Shown one piece after another: positions 15,872 to 24,715 of a stretch of 64,000 bases of DNA (position 1 is the stretch's first letter; every line of letters starts with the position of its first letter). Below the pieces are notes generated by a model that worked only from the letters and a program-made list of their open reading frames with translations, did no database searches and was not told the DNA's origin. Position numbers and translations under genes: made by a program. The DNA is from Mycolicibacterium sp. Lineage in GTDB: Bacteria > Actinomycetota > Actinomycetes > Mycobacteriales > Mycobacteriaceae. The stretch is taken from NCBI RefSeq assembly GCF_016462545.1, contig NZ_JAEMTA010000011.1, forward strand, positions 1-64,000. The letters run 5' to 3'.

Positions 15872-18226
15872 TCACACCCAGAACTCGTTCATCGGCTGCG
15901 CGTAGCGGTCGTTGTTCGTCAACGGGGCGAGGCCAAGGGACAACTCGATGGTGCGCTGCAGGCTGTAGTGGTCGTAGTGGTCGTCGGCGACGAATCCACC
16001 GTCGAGCATCCCGGCGTCGACGGCCCCCCGCGATGGGATGACGATCATGGCGATGTGGTTGCCCTCGTTGCCGACGCCGGTGGAGATGTTGTTGTAGTCC
16101 TCGTCGAACGTCACGAAGATCGCGCTCTTGGAGCTGGTGTCCTGCCAGGTGGGCGAGTTGAAGATCGTGGTGAGCTGTTCCTGGAGCCAGTCGTCACCCG
16201 CCTTGACGTTGTACTGGTGAGACGGGTTGAGAAAGCCCAGCGCCCAATTGATGATGCCGAACGGAAGACTGGTGGGGCCCTCCATGTTGGTTGCGTCGTC
16301 TGCGGCGAACCACACGAAGTTCGGGGCCGTTGCGGGATCGGTGAGCCCCTGTTGCAGCGAGGAGATGTCGAATAGGTGGGTCGCGACGCGCTGGGGGTCG
16401 TTGTAGATGTCGCTGAAGGCGAGGAACGGGAGGCGGTCGGTCGGCGCACTGTAGCCGCCGCCACCCTCCGCGTAGCCGGCCCACGTCTTGCCCGCCGCGT
16501 CAATGCTGTCAGCCAGGTTCGGCGTGCCTGCTGCGAAGCAGTTCGATGGGCAGTTGTAATTCAACCCGAAGTCGGACCCGCCGATGATCGGGTAGTAGTT
16601 CGGGTCGCTGGGATGGGTCAACGCGTAGTAGTTCGACGCATATCCGTAGTTGTCGATCAGAAGGTTGAGGTAGGGGGCGTTGGGACTGCCGATGATCTGC
16701 CCGACGCCCTTGTTCTCCAGGTACACCATGAACACGTGGTCTAGTGCACCGACGGTCGATGTCGGCGGTGCGAGTGGTGCTGGTGCCAGGGCCGGATCGT
16801 TGACGGTGAACGACAGATCGTCGGCGTAGGCGTTGTCGTAGTTGCCCAGCAACGGGTTTCGGTCGTCGAATACCACGGCGACCTGAGCGCTACGGGTTCC
16901 GACGGGGATCGCGCCCGTCGTCTGACGGTGGATGAATCCGGTGGTGAACAACCGATCCAATGCGGTCACCGACGCGAGTGCGCCGGTGCCCAGTGTGACG
17001 CCGTTGGTGTCGAGGAAGTCGACACTGACCGTCGTCTTCGAGGGGTCGATGAAGAAGCCCCCGAGATCGCCGCCCAGCGTGAAGGTGCCGTTGCCGGCGT
17101 CGATGAGGGACTGCGCGGCGCTGAGGTCGACGGCCTGGGTGAGGGCCGAATCGGCGACGGGGCCACCGCCGAAGAACTGTCGTCCCTCGGCGGGGGTCGG
17201 GATGGTGCCATCACTGCGGGGGAACGCCAGGAAGCTCGGCAGCACTGGGCCCGGCGATGCCGTTGGAAAGGGGAAACGGCGCTCGGTGCCATACCCGATC
17301 ACCGTCGGAGTGCCGGTCACGTCCCAGCCCGGCACCGTCACCGCGGCATACCCCGAGAGCGATGGATCTCCGGCTTCGGCGCCGCCGTTCACCAGCAGGT
17401 TCGGGCTCTGGACGAGGCTCGAGGGCACGTGTGCGGGTGCCGTATTCGGCATCAGGATCCGGTCGAACTCGTCTCGGACGAAGGCCAGGATCGTCCACAC
17501 CATCGGCGACTGCAATGGCATGCCCGGCCCGAACGGAATCAGGATCGCGCCGAGGACTGCGTCGGCCAGGTGAGCGACCGCATTGACGAGGAACGTGCGC
17601 GGTCCCTGCAGAAGCGTGGTCAGATCCGGCGCCGGGGCAGGGACCATGGCAGGTGCCGGGGCGACCGAGACCGGCGCGGCCACGGGGCTGACGGGTGTCG
17701 CGATCCTTTCCGCCGACGCCGGGTGCCTATCGGGTGGGCTCGATGGTGCAGCGGAAAGCGCTGCGACCACGGGCGTGGTCGCTACGCGCTGATCGACCGA
17801 ATCATGTTTCAGCACTTCGGAAACCGCTGCTGCGGGAGCATCGAGCCCAGCGCTGCGGGTCAGCTTCTCGACGTCCGCTTCCGCGGTGACGTCCTGGGTT
17901 TTGGTCGAGGTGTGGGCCCCGCCGGAACTGCTGATGGTCACGACTGGACCACCGTCAGCGCTGACGACGGTCGTCGACGCGCCTGCGGAAGTCGGCGGGG
18001 GAGCCGACTCGGAAGCTGGCGAAACGGGGGCGTCCCCGGCCGTGGCCGGAGATTCCGATGGGACCGATGGCGTGGGCGGCGGCGAGGCGTCGGCCGCAGG
18101 CTGGGATGTCGGATCCGCGTCCGATGGCAGAGCGTGCGCGATGCCAGGTGAGGTCGCTACCCCAAGCCCGATCCACAACGCCGCCGCCAGCGCCCCGACC
18201 CGACCGACGAACCTGGCGTGACCCAT
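15872..18226 (-). CDS. secreted phosphoesterase (alkaline-phosphatase superfamily) with extra beta domain
   Basis: Large exported protein of 784 residues in four parts. Residues 1-35 are a signal peptide (hydrophobic AALWIGLGVATSPG, cleavage near AHA). About 36-230 is Ala/Pro/Ser/Val-rich low complexity. About 280-490 is a beta-rich domain (LLVNGGAEAGDPSLSGYAAVTVPGWDV, then FVDFLDTNG-like and YADDLSFTV) resembling DUF642/carbohydrate-binding jelly rolls. About 505-784 is the catalytic domain of the PF04185 phosphoesterase/phospholipase C-like group (DHVFMVYLENKG, THPSDPNYYPIIGG, FVTFDEDYNN, GNHIAMIVIP, DDHYDHYSLQRTIE). Asp/Glu and Thr/Ser residues at those motifs fit a two-metal site. GAGGGG lies before the ATG. 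Substrate unknown; surface or secreted location is inferred. Confidence 0.8.
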   Translation of the reverse strand: MGHARFVGRVGALAAALWIGLGVATSPGIAHALPSDADPTSQPAADASPPPTPSVPSESPATAGDAPVSPASESAPPPTSAGASTTVVSADGGPVVTISSSGGAHTSTKTQDVTAEADVEKLTRSAGLDAPAAAVSEVLKHDSVDQRVATTPVVAALSAAPSSPPDRHPASAERIATPVSPVAAPVSVAPAPAMVPAPAPDLTTLLQGPRTFLVNAVAHLADAVLGAILIPFGPGMPLQSPMVWTILAFVRDEFDRILMPNTAPAHVPSSLVQSPNLLVNGGAEAGDPSLSGYAAVTVPGWDVTGTPTVIGYGTERRFPFPTASPGPVLPSFLAFPRSDGTIPTPAEGRQFFGGGPVADSALTQAVDLSAAQSLIDAGNGTFTLGGDLGGFFIDPSKTTVSVDFLDTNGVTLGTGALASVTALDRLFTTGFIHRQTTGAIPVGTRSAQVAVVFDDRNPLLGNYDNAYADDLSFTVNDPALAPAPLAPPTSTVGALDHVFMVYLENKGVGQIIGSPNAPYLNLLIDNYGYASNYYALTHPSDPNYYPIIGGSDFGLNYNCPSNCFAAGTPNLADSIDAAGKTWAGYAEGGGGYSAPTDRLPFLAFSDIYNDPQRVATHLFDISSLQQGLTDPATAPNFVWFAADDATNMEGPTSLPFGIINWALGFLNPSHQYNVKAGDDWLQEQLTTIFNSPTWQDTSSKSAIFVTFDEDYNNISTGVGNEGNHIAMIVIPSRGAVDAGMLDGGFVADDHYDHYSLQRTIELSLGLAPLTNNDRYAQPMNEFWV

Positions 18227-18372
18227 GGTGACGTCCCCTCACTCACAGGAGCCGCATCGACGCGGTCGTCAAATAGTAGATACATCCGTAGGTGAACGGT
18301 GGCCGTCAGACGAAATCTGATCAGGCACCCGAAGTTCACCCGCCGTCCAACTTCTGTGCCGATACTGACCGC

Positions 18373-19290
18373 GTGCCCGCACCCCTCGTGACCGCTTTCG
18401 CGCGTCTGACCACCCTGGCGTCCGTGTTCAGCTGTGCGCTTCTGGGACTCGCGGCACCGGCCGTCGCCGCTGACTCCCGCGGCGAGCTGTCGTTCGGGGG
18501 CTTGCAGCGGACCTACCTGGTCCACGCCCCGGCAGGCAACCCGGCTGGGCTGGTGATCAACCTGCACGGGGCCGGCGCCAACGGGGGAGCACAAGCGGCG
18601 ATCACGAACTACGACTCCGCCGCCGACGCGCTCGGCTTCGTCGTCGCCTATCCCGATGGCATCGACCAGAGTTGGGCCGACGGACGCGGAGCGTCGACTC
18701 CCGACCGGCAGGGCGTCGACGACGTCGGCTTCCTGACGGCGTTGATCGATCGACTCGTCCGCGATTACGGCATTCCCCCTGGCCGGGTCTTCGCCACCGG
18801 CATGTCGGCGGGTGCCTTCATGGCCAACCGTCTGGCCTGCGACCGCGCGGACGTCATCGCGGCGGTCGCACCGGTGGCGGGCACGCTCGGCTCGGGGGTG
18901 CCGTGCTCGCCGTCGCGTCCGGTCTCGGTTCTGCAGTTCCATGGCACCGCAGATCCCGTGGTTCCGTTCGCCGGCGGCCCGATGCAGGGTCGCGGCGGGG
19001 CCAGCGACATCCTCTCGGCACCCGCGATGGCGACGAAGTGGCGTGAGTTGGACGGTTGTTCCGGCGCGCCACTCGAGGACGACCTGGCGAGCGCCGGTGA
19101 CGGCACCTCGGTGCATCGCCTGACCTCGGTCGGATGTGCCGGCGGCACGGCCGCAGTCCTGATCCAGATCAACGGCGGCGGCCACACCTGGCCGACCGGG
19201 AACTTCGCTCTGCCCTCTGCAGGCCTGACCACCATGGCCACCAACGCGTCGCTCGCCAGCGCACAGTTCTTCGCCGCGCACGGTCGGTGA
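18373..19290 (+). CDS. secreted PHB-depolymerase-like esterase (LpqC family)
   Basis: Exported alpha/beta-hydrolase of 305 residues. The signal peptide is RLTTLASVFSCALLGLAAPAVAA. The mature part has LVINLHGAGANGG (oxyanion region), GVDDVGFLTALIDRLVRDYGI, nucleophile motif GMSAGAFM, LQFHGTADPVVPF (acid) and GGGHTWP (catalytic His), the layout of polyhydroxybutyrate depolymerases, feruloyl esterases and mycobacterial LpqC. GTG at 18373 is preferred: it starts the signal peptide correctly, whereas the ATG at 18292 adds a polar leader. GATACT at 18361-18366 lies six bases upstream of the GTG and may be a weak leaderless -10. It is divergent from the phosphoesterase; both look like exported hydrolases. 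The lipobox-like SC at about residue 20 is followed by ALL, so lipidation is unlikely. Confidence 0.8.
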   Translation: MPAPLVTAFARLTTLASVFSCALLGLAAPAVAADSRGELSFGGLQRTYLVHAPAGNPAGLVINLHGAGANGGAQAAITNYDSAADALGFVVAYPDGIDQSWADGRGASTPDRQGVDDVGFLTALIDRLVRDYGIPPGRVFATGMSAGAFMANRLACDRADVIAAVAPVAGTLGSGVPCSPSRPVSVLQFHGTADPVVPFAGGPMQGRGGASDILSAPAMATKWRELDGCSGAPLEDDLASAGDGTSVHRLTSVGCAGGTAAVLIQINGGGHTWPTGNFALPSAGLTTMATNASLASAQFFAAHGR

Positions 19291-19302
19291 GGGGCCCGCG
19301 GG

Positions 19303-20688
19303 TCAGCACTCGACGAGGTTGACCGGCACGGCCATGGCCAGTCCGCCGGTGGAGGTCTCCTTGTACTTCGAGCTCATGTCGAGTCCCGTGGCTCGCATCG
19401 TCTCGATGACCTGATCGAGGCTGACGCGGTGGATTCCATCACCGCGCAACGCCATTCGGGCCGCGTTGATCGCCTTCCCGGCCGAAATCGCGTTCCGCTC
19501 GATACACGGGATCTGGACGAGCCCCGCGATCGGGTCGCACGTCAGTCCGAGGCTGTGCTCCATCGCGATCTCCGCTGCATTCTCGACCTGTTGCGCTGAG
19601 CCGCCGAGGGCTTCGGCCAAACCCGCTGCCGCCATCGCCGCTGCGGACCCGACCTCTCCCTGGCATCCGACCTCGGCTCCGGAGATGGACGCGCGTTGTT
19701 TGAACAGTGATCCGATGGCGCCCGCGGTGAGCAGGAACCGCACGATCACGTCGTCGGGATCCTGGCGGCCCGGCCGCGTGTAGTGCAGCGCGTAGTGCAG
19801 CACCGCGGGAATGATGCCGGCCGCGCCGTTGGTCGGGGCGGTGACGACTCGCCCTCCGGACGCGTTCTCCTCGTTGACGGCGAGCGCGACGAGATTGACC
19901 CAGTCTTCGGCGAACGCGACGTCACGGTCGGGGTCGTCCTGGGCCAGTCTTTCGTGCCATTCGTGGGCGCGCCTGCGTACCCCGAGAGTGCCGGGCAGGT
20001 GGCCGGTGCGTTCGATGCCCTTGCGCTGGCACTCCAGCATCACGGCGTGGATGTGCAGCAGTCCTGCCCGGACGTCCTCGGCGGATCGGGAGGCGCACTC
20101 GTTGGCGAGCATGATCTGGCTGATCGGAAGATCGTGCGTGACCGCGATCTGAAGTAATTCCTCGGAGCTGGTGAACGCCAGCGGAGCATCGAGGGCGGCG
20201 GGACCACCCCGAGCATCGTCGTCCGCGGTGACGACGAACCCGCCGCCGATCGAGAAGTAGGTCTCGGTGAACAGCTCGGCACCCTGGTCATCGAGGGCCG
20301 TGAGCGTCATGGCGTTGGCGTGTCGGCTGTGAATAGTCAAGGGCCGCAGCACCATTGCTTCTTCAGTGAGGGGGATGGCTTGGCTGCCGCCGAACAGGAT
20401 GCGCCCCTCGCCGCGCACGGTGAGCAGTCGCCGTTCCAGCTCGTCGGTGTCGATGGTCTCCGGGTGAAACCCCTCCAGTCCCAGCAGGATTGCGGCCATC
20501 GTGCCGTGACCCGATCCGGTGGCGGCAAGCGATCCGTAGAGGTCGACCCGCACGGTGGCCGTCGCGCTCAGTTGGGCGCGCCGGGTCACCTCGTCGGCGA
20601 AGCGCGCCGCCGCGCGCATCGGGCCCACTGTGTGCGAACTCGACGGCCCGATGCCGATGGAGAAGAGGTCGAAGACGCTGATTGTCAT
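19303..20688 (-). CDS. sdaA: L-serine ammonia-lyase, iron-sulfur, single chain
   Basis: Cytoplasmic enzyme converting L-serine to pyruvate and ammonia, 461 residues. The beta domain opens with [21 protein letters not shown], the diagnostic start. The alpha domain carries [16 protein letters not shown] and cysteines for the 4Fe-4S cluster in [12 protein letters not shown] and [18 protein letters not shown]. It ends [14 protein letters not shown]. The ATG at 20688 has no strong ribosome site. A tandem glycine riboswitch lies in its 5' leader, so expression should respond to glycine, which is interconverted with serine by GlyA; the enzyme would drain surplus glycine/serine into pyruvate. Confidence 0.95.
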   Translation of the reverse strand: MTISVFDLFSIGIGPSSSHTVGPMRAAARFADEVTRRAQLSATATVRVDLYGSLAATGSGHGTMAAILLGLEGFHPETIDTDELERRLLTVRGEGRILFGGSQAIPLTEEAMVLRPLTIHSRHANAMTLTALDDQGAELFTETYFSIGGGFVVTADDDARGGPAALDAPLAFTSSEELLQIAVTHDLPISQIMLANECASRSAEDVRAGLLHIHAVMLECQRKGIERTGHLPGTLGVRRRAHEWHERLAQDDPDRDVAFAEDWVNLVALAVNEENASGGRVVTAPTNGAAGIIPAVLHYALHYTRPGRQDPDDVIVRFLLTAGAIGSLFKQRASISGAEVGCQGEVGSAAAMAAAGLAEALGGSAQQVENAAEIAMEHSLGLTCDPIAGLVQIPCIERNAISAGKAINAARMALRGDGIHRVSLDQVIETMRATGLDMSSKYKETSTGGLAMAVPVNLVEC

Positions 20689-20738
20689 GGGGATTGCGAA
20701 CCTTTGGTCGGCGGATGACGGGACGAGTCACCTCCCCG

Positions 20739-20915
20739 CTCTGTCCTGCGACCTGAGAGTTTCGGCAGCGCCGTAGCGTGCCATTCACCTTCGGTAAGCG
20801 CCGGTTCGGCCCGGCACTTTCTCCAGAGTTGCCTCGGCGCGGCGGTATTGGGCCTGAGAGATTCCTGGGGAGGACGTTGCTCCTACGGCACCCCGGCATT
20901 CGGGGATCTCCCGCT
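20739..20915 (-). promoter_or_regulatory. Tandem glycine riboswitch in the sdaA leader
   Basis: Read on the minus strand, two gcvT-type aptamers follow each other. The first (about 20829-20915) has CGGGAGATC, a GCCGTAGGAGCAA core and CTCTCAGGCCCAATACC. The second (about 20739-20828) has CTGGAGA, TACCGAAGGTGAAT and AACTCTCAGGTCGCAGGACAG. These pairs of GGAGA...CTCTCAGG blocks are the hallmark of the cooperative two-aptamer glycine riboswitch. About 50 bases separate it from the sdaA ATG. TACGCT on the minus strand (20926-20931) is a possible -10 just upstream. Confidence 0.9.
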
Positions 20916-21008
20916 GCGCGTCGACAGCGTATTGAATTGTGGGCTGGCTGTCGTGCTGTACGGACAAGTTACTCGCGATTGGGCGTCATCGCAGGCAGAC
21001 GGACATCT

Positions 21009-21770
21009 TCAGTCGGCGACCTTCCTGATGCGAGGTGCCAGCTGGACGACCTCCGGTACGACGGTCGGGTTCGCGTGGGACACCGCGATGAGGGAGACGA
21101 GGGTGTTGGCGACGTCACGGAGTGCCGACATCTGCGCAGGGAGTTGGCCGTGTTCGGTCCACCTCTCGAACAGTTGGGCCAGCAGATCGCGATCGGCACC
21201 GCGCAGGATCTCGGTGTCCTGGGTGGGTCCCATGCCCACCCGGATGATCGACAACTCGGGGTGCTCACTGCGCCACGACCGCAGGATCTCGTCGAGGGCA
21301 GCCTTGCTGGCGTCGTAGGCGGCCACACCCGCGCGCGGGCGGCCCACGTCGTTGCTCGAGGCGACCAGTACCACTCCGTTCTCGGAGAGGTGCGGCAGCG
21401 CGGCGCGCAGGACGCTGTTGGCGCCGAGGGTGTTGACGCTGAAGGCGTGGATCCAGGTGGCGACGTCGGTGTCCTCGATGTGGGCGAACGGCACCACGGT
21501 GCTGGTGAACACCACGGCGTCGAGCCCGCCGAGCGTGTCCGCGACAGCATCGACGACCCGCTTGATGGCTCCGGTGTCCTCCACGTCGAGTTCGAACGCG
21601 GAACCACTGATGTCGTCGGCCAACCGAATCAACAGATCCATGCGCCTGGCGGCGACGGCCACCCTGGCGCCGCGCGCGGCCGCGGAGGCGGCGACGGCGT
21701 GGCCGATTCCGGACGACGCCCCGACGACGAGCAGACGCAACCCGTCGGCATCGGCATGTTGAGCATTCAC
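21009..21770 (-). CDS. short-chain dehydrogenase/reductase
   Basis: SDR of 253 residues with nucleotide-binding GASSGIGHA, a catalytic Ser in VLVASSNDVG and YDASK (Tyr and Lys). The usual NNAG is replaced by FTSTV (VVFTSTVVPF), typical of atypical SDRs. The C-terminal region (PTVVPEVVQLAPR) differs from most. GTG at 21770 is preferred since AGGTGG lies six bases before it; an upstream in-frame start at 21791 is possible. It ends 93 bases before the riboswitch region and is transcribed in the same direction as sdaA but is separated from it by the riboswitch promoter. Substrate unknown. Confidence 0.8.
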   Translation of the reverse strand: MNAQHADADGLRLLVVGASSGIGHAVAASAAARGARVAVAARRMDLLIRLADDISGSAFELDVEDTGAIKRVVDAVADTLGGLDAVVFTSTVVPFAHIEDTDVATWIHAFSVNTLGANSVLRAALPHLSENGVVLVASSNDVGRPRAGVAAYDASKAALDEILRSWRSEHPELSIIRVGMGPTQDTEILRGADRDLLAQLFERWTEHGQLPAQMSALRDVANTLVSLIAVSHANPTVVPEVVQLAPRIRKVAD

Positions 21771-21852
21771 TGGAAACCACCTTCGGCGCACGCGGTAATA
21801 CGGTTCTCGTCACCCTAGAGCGTCGACCAAGGATGGCCTAAGTTGGCCCGGT

Positions 21853-23631
21853 TCAGGCCGCCAGGCTGGCCATCGTCGGGTTCGCGGTGGGAATGGTCGT
21901 CGGAGTCGACGACGCCAGTTGAATGGGCCCGTCACGCAGCGTCGTCGCAGGCGGGTCGCCGATGACCACGCCGAGTGCGGTGCCCTGCGGCGTCGGGACG
22001 TCGACGGTCGTTCCCGGGGTGAGGCAGCCCGTGCCGGGCGCGAGGCAGTCGCCCTCGCCGGTGTTGCCAGCGAACCATTCGTTGAACCACTGGGCCGACA
22101 GCTCGTCGACCGCAGGCGGGTTCTGCGGTTGAGGGAAGCCTGCGGCCAGGTACAACGCCAACTGGATGAGGGGGTTACCGCCCCTCATCGAGTCGGAGTG
22201 CACGCCGCCGGCGAGCACCACACCATTGAACCGGCCCGGCCGTGCCGAGGTGAGGTCGGCATTGGCGGTGCTGATGAAGTTGTAGAGGTTGGGCGGTGCG
22301 CCGATCTGGCGAACCGGAACGTAATGGCCCCCAGTGGATTCTGCGTACGCGTTCAGTTTGGTCAGCGCGTCGGGCAGGGTGGACCCGGTCGGCACCCCGT
22401 CGAGCAGGATGACGCCGACCAGGTCGTCCGCGGCGCCCTTGTCGACCAGGAAGCCGGCTGCCCCCGAGACCAGGTTGGCTCCCAGGGAGTGGCCGATGAG
22501 GGCGAACTTCTGCGGCAACGCGACAGGGGTGGCGCTGAAGTCGTATGCCTGCGCATAGCCGGCGTCGACGGCGCTCGCGGTGAGCGCGGCACGGTCGCCG
22601 ACGAACAGGTCGGCGATGGCGGCGGATGTGCCGGTGCCACCGAGCCAGACGGAGTCGCCCGCGAAGGGGTTGGACGTCAGCGTCGTGGTCACGACGACGC
22701 TGTTGGTCGTTTCGGCGAGGTGCGCAGCGGTGTAGCTGTACATCGGACCGAGGGCGAAGAAGCCGTGCTGCAGCAAGATCATGTTCGTCGGCGGCGCGCC
22801 GTCGGGGGTCTTGGGATAGAACCAGTTTGCCGCCACTCGTTGTCCGTTGCTGAGCTGCACCGTCGAACTGCGGACGGTGACGGTACTGCCGGGTGGCACC
22901 ACCGGCGGCCCGGTGACCAGGGCCTCGACCGCCTGCACGGTGTTGATGATCAGCGATCCGACGTTGACGACGACGGCGGTGATCACCCCCTGGATGACGC
23001 CGAGAACCGAGGGCGGCTGCGGAGCCGCGATCGAGGCGGCGGCCGCCGTCATCCGCACGAGGCTCACGGGTGCCACGGAGTTCGTTGAGAGACTTTGAGT
23101 AACTGCAGGTTTCGTGACCGGCTCGGCTGACTCTTCGGTGCTGGCGGAGTTCGTGGACGCGGCCACGGGCGGGCTGGTCTCGGTCGTCGCCTCGGCCTCG
23201 ACCACCTGCGGCTTCTTCTGAGACGTGCTCGTGGCCGCCGTACTGTGCTTCGCCGGGCGGTCCGCCTGGTCTGGGGACGCCGACACCGCCGGACCGGGCT
23301 CCGACTTCGGCGTCTCGGAGTCGGTCGCGCCGGACGGCGGCGTGTCCACCTCAGTACCTGAGGGCGTCTCGGAACTCGGGCCGTCGGGCTTGGTGGTGTC
23401 GGGCTTGGTCGCGTCCGGCGTGGTCGTATTGGACTCGGCGGCGGGCTTCGGTCGAGCCTTGGGCGCGTCCGACCCCTTCGAGTCCGACGCCTTCGAGTCC
23501 GATGTCGAGGACCCGCTGGACTCGGTACCCGCACCGGAGTCGGCGCCTGCCACACCCGCCCCGGCGAGCAGGGCCGCCGAAACGCCGGCGGTCACGAGCC
23601 CCGCTCCCACCCACACCGACAGTTGTTCCAC
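21853..23631 (-). CDS. secreted alpha/beta-hydrolase with low-complexity N-terminal region
   Basis: Exported hydrolase of 592 residues. Residues about 5-30 are a hydrophobic signal (VWVGAGLVTAGVSAALLAGAGVAGA). About 31-190 is a Ser/Thr/Pro/Lys/Glu-rich linker with TKPDTTKPD-type repeats. A hydrophobic stretch (VIQGVITAVVVNVGSLIINTVQAVEALV) precedes an alpha/beta-hydrolase domain with ILLQHGFFALG (oxyanion region), nucleophile motif GHSLGANL and LAGGVHSDS, which may hold the catalytic His. GTG at 23631 is chosen: GGGG lies four to seven bases upstream and the signal follows immediately; the much longer open frame upstream overlaps the divergent LysR gene. Substrate is unknown; a cell-wall lipid or ester is a guess. 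Confidence 0.75.
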   Translation of the reverse strand: MEQLSVWVGAGLVTAGVSAALLAGAGVAGADSGAGTESSGSSTSDSKASDSKGSDAPKARPKPAAESNTTTPDATKPDTTKPDGPSSETPSGTEVDTPPSGATDSETPKSEPGPAVSASPDQADRPAKHSTAATSTSQKKPQVVEAEATTETSPPVAASTNSASTEESAEPVTKPAVTQSLSTNSVAPVSLVRMTAAAASIAAPQPPSVLGVIQGVITAVVVNVGSLIINTVQAVEALVTGPPVVPPGSTVTVRSSTVQLSNGQRVAANWFYPKTPDGAPPTNMILLQHGFFALGPMYSYTAAHLAETTNSVVVTTTLTSNPFAGDSVWLGGTGTSAAIADLFVGDRAALTASAVDAGYAQAYDFSATPVALPQKFALIGHSLGANLVSGAAGFLVDKGAADDLVGVILLDGVPTGSTLPDALTKLNAYAESTGGHYVPVRQIGAPPNLYNFISTANADLTSARPGRFNGVVLAGGVHSDSMRGGNPLIQLALYLAAGFPQPQNPPAVDELSAQWFNEWFAGNTGEGDCLAPGTGCLTPGTTVDVPTPQGTALGVVIGDPPATTLRDGPIQLASSTPTTIPTANPTMASLAA

Positions 23632-23730
23632 GCAAGCCCCTGACGTTCGTGTCGAATCCGATCCGACGTCGATCCTGACAGGGAGCGCCCCCGCGAGAGG
23701 CTGTTTAGACGCAGCTGCGGTCGGTGTCGC

Positions 23731-23742
23731 TATCGTCGGGCC
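23731..23742 (+). promoter_or_regulatory. Candidate leaderless promoter of the LysR gene
   Basis: TATCGT (23731-23736) fits the mycobacterial -10 TANNNT and is followed six bases later by the GTG start at 23743, with no ribosome site between, so the mRNA probably begins at the start codon. Confidence 0.45.
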
Positions 23743-24615
23743 GTGCACCTGGAGGAACTGAAGTGGTTCGTGGTGCTCGCCGAAACCGAGCACGTCACCG
23801 ACGCCGCTGCCGAACTGGGCGTCAGCCAGCCGACGTTGTCGCGCGCCCTCGCGCGCTTCGAGGACCAGGCCGGAACGCCGTTGTTCGACCGCGTCAATCG
23901 GCGTTTGCGGCTCAACGCATACGGCCGGATCATGCTCGAGCACGCACGACGCAGCATCGCCGAGATGCAGTCCGCCGGCGATCGGATAGCCGCTCTGCGC
24001 GATCCGGACAGCGGTCGGGTACGGCTCGCATTCCTGCACTCATTGGCGAGTTGGTATGTGCCGGAACGACTCCGACAGTTCCGCGACGTGGTCCCTCGAA
24101 TTGGCTTCGAATTGTTTCAGGGCCCCGCCCCAGAGATCACACAACGGGTGGCCACCGGCCTGGCCGATCTGGCGATCACCGCTCCGCGCCCAGACGGACC
24201 CGGCTTCGGCTGGCATCGGTTGTACGTCGAACGCCTGTGTCTGGCCGTTCCGCCCGGACACCGGCTGGCCACCCGGGCCCGGCTCCGGCTGTCCGCGGCA
24301 GCGGGGGAGCCCTTCGTCGCCCTGGCCGAGCAGTCCGGACTGCGACAGCTGACCGACGAGCTATGTGCCGAGGAGAATCTCGACCCGCAGATCGTGTTCG
24401 AGGCAACCGAGATTCCCACGATGGAGGGCTTGGTGGCTGCTGGTTTCGGGGTCGCCGTCGTCCCGGTTCCGCGTGAGGGCGGTGGTGAGGTCAAGACGGT
24501 CCACGTCCCGCTGACCAACGTCGGAGCCAAGCGCGAGGTGGGATTGGTGTGGGATCGGGATCGTCCGTTGTCGCCACCCGCCGACCGCTTCGTGGGGTTT
24601 CTCAGGACGTCGTAG
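23743..24615 (+). CDS. LysR family transcriptional regulator
   Basis: Standard-length LysR protein (290 residues). The N-terminal HTH is LEELKWFVVLAETEHVTDAAAELGVSQPTLSRALARFEDQAG; the rest is the periplasmic-binding-like effector domain (SGRVRLAFLHS, LADLAITAPR, LAVPPGHRLA, VAAGFGVAVVPVP). GTG start at 23743, with a TANNNT -10 six bases upstream. The following gene encodes an MFS exporter 100 bases away on the same strand, a likely target. LysR regulators usually autoregulate through the adjacent intergenic region; no clear T-N11-A operator pair stands out. Confidence 0.9.
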   Translation: MHLEELKWFVVLAETEHVTDAAAELGVSQPTLSRALARFEDQAGTPLFDRVNRRLRLNAYGRIMLEHARRSIAEMQSAGDRIAALRDPDSGRVRLAFLHSLASWYVPERLRQFRDVVPRIGFELFQGPAPEITQRVATGLADLAITAPRPDGPGFGWHRLYVERLCLAVPPGHRLATRARLRLSAAAGEPFVALAEQSGLRQLTDELCAEENLDPQIVFEATEIPTMEGLVAAGFGVAVVPVPREGGGEVKTVHVPLTNVGAKREVGLVWDRDRPLSPPADRFVGFLRTS

Positions 24616-24702
24616 GGGGCTCCCCGGCCTGGATCAGCAGTGATGTTCCAGCAGCATGAGAACGCCATGAGTCATGCATTGGACACATGCGGACCGCATT
24701 TC

Positions 24703-24715
24703 TAGCGTGGTCGCG
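24703..24715 (+). promoter_or_regulatory. Candidate leaderless promoter of the MFS gene
   Basis: TAGCGT (24703-24708) is followed seven bases later by GTG at 24716. It supports that GTG as the true start rather than the ATG at 24674. Confidence 0.4.
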
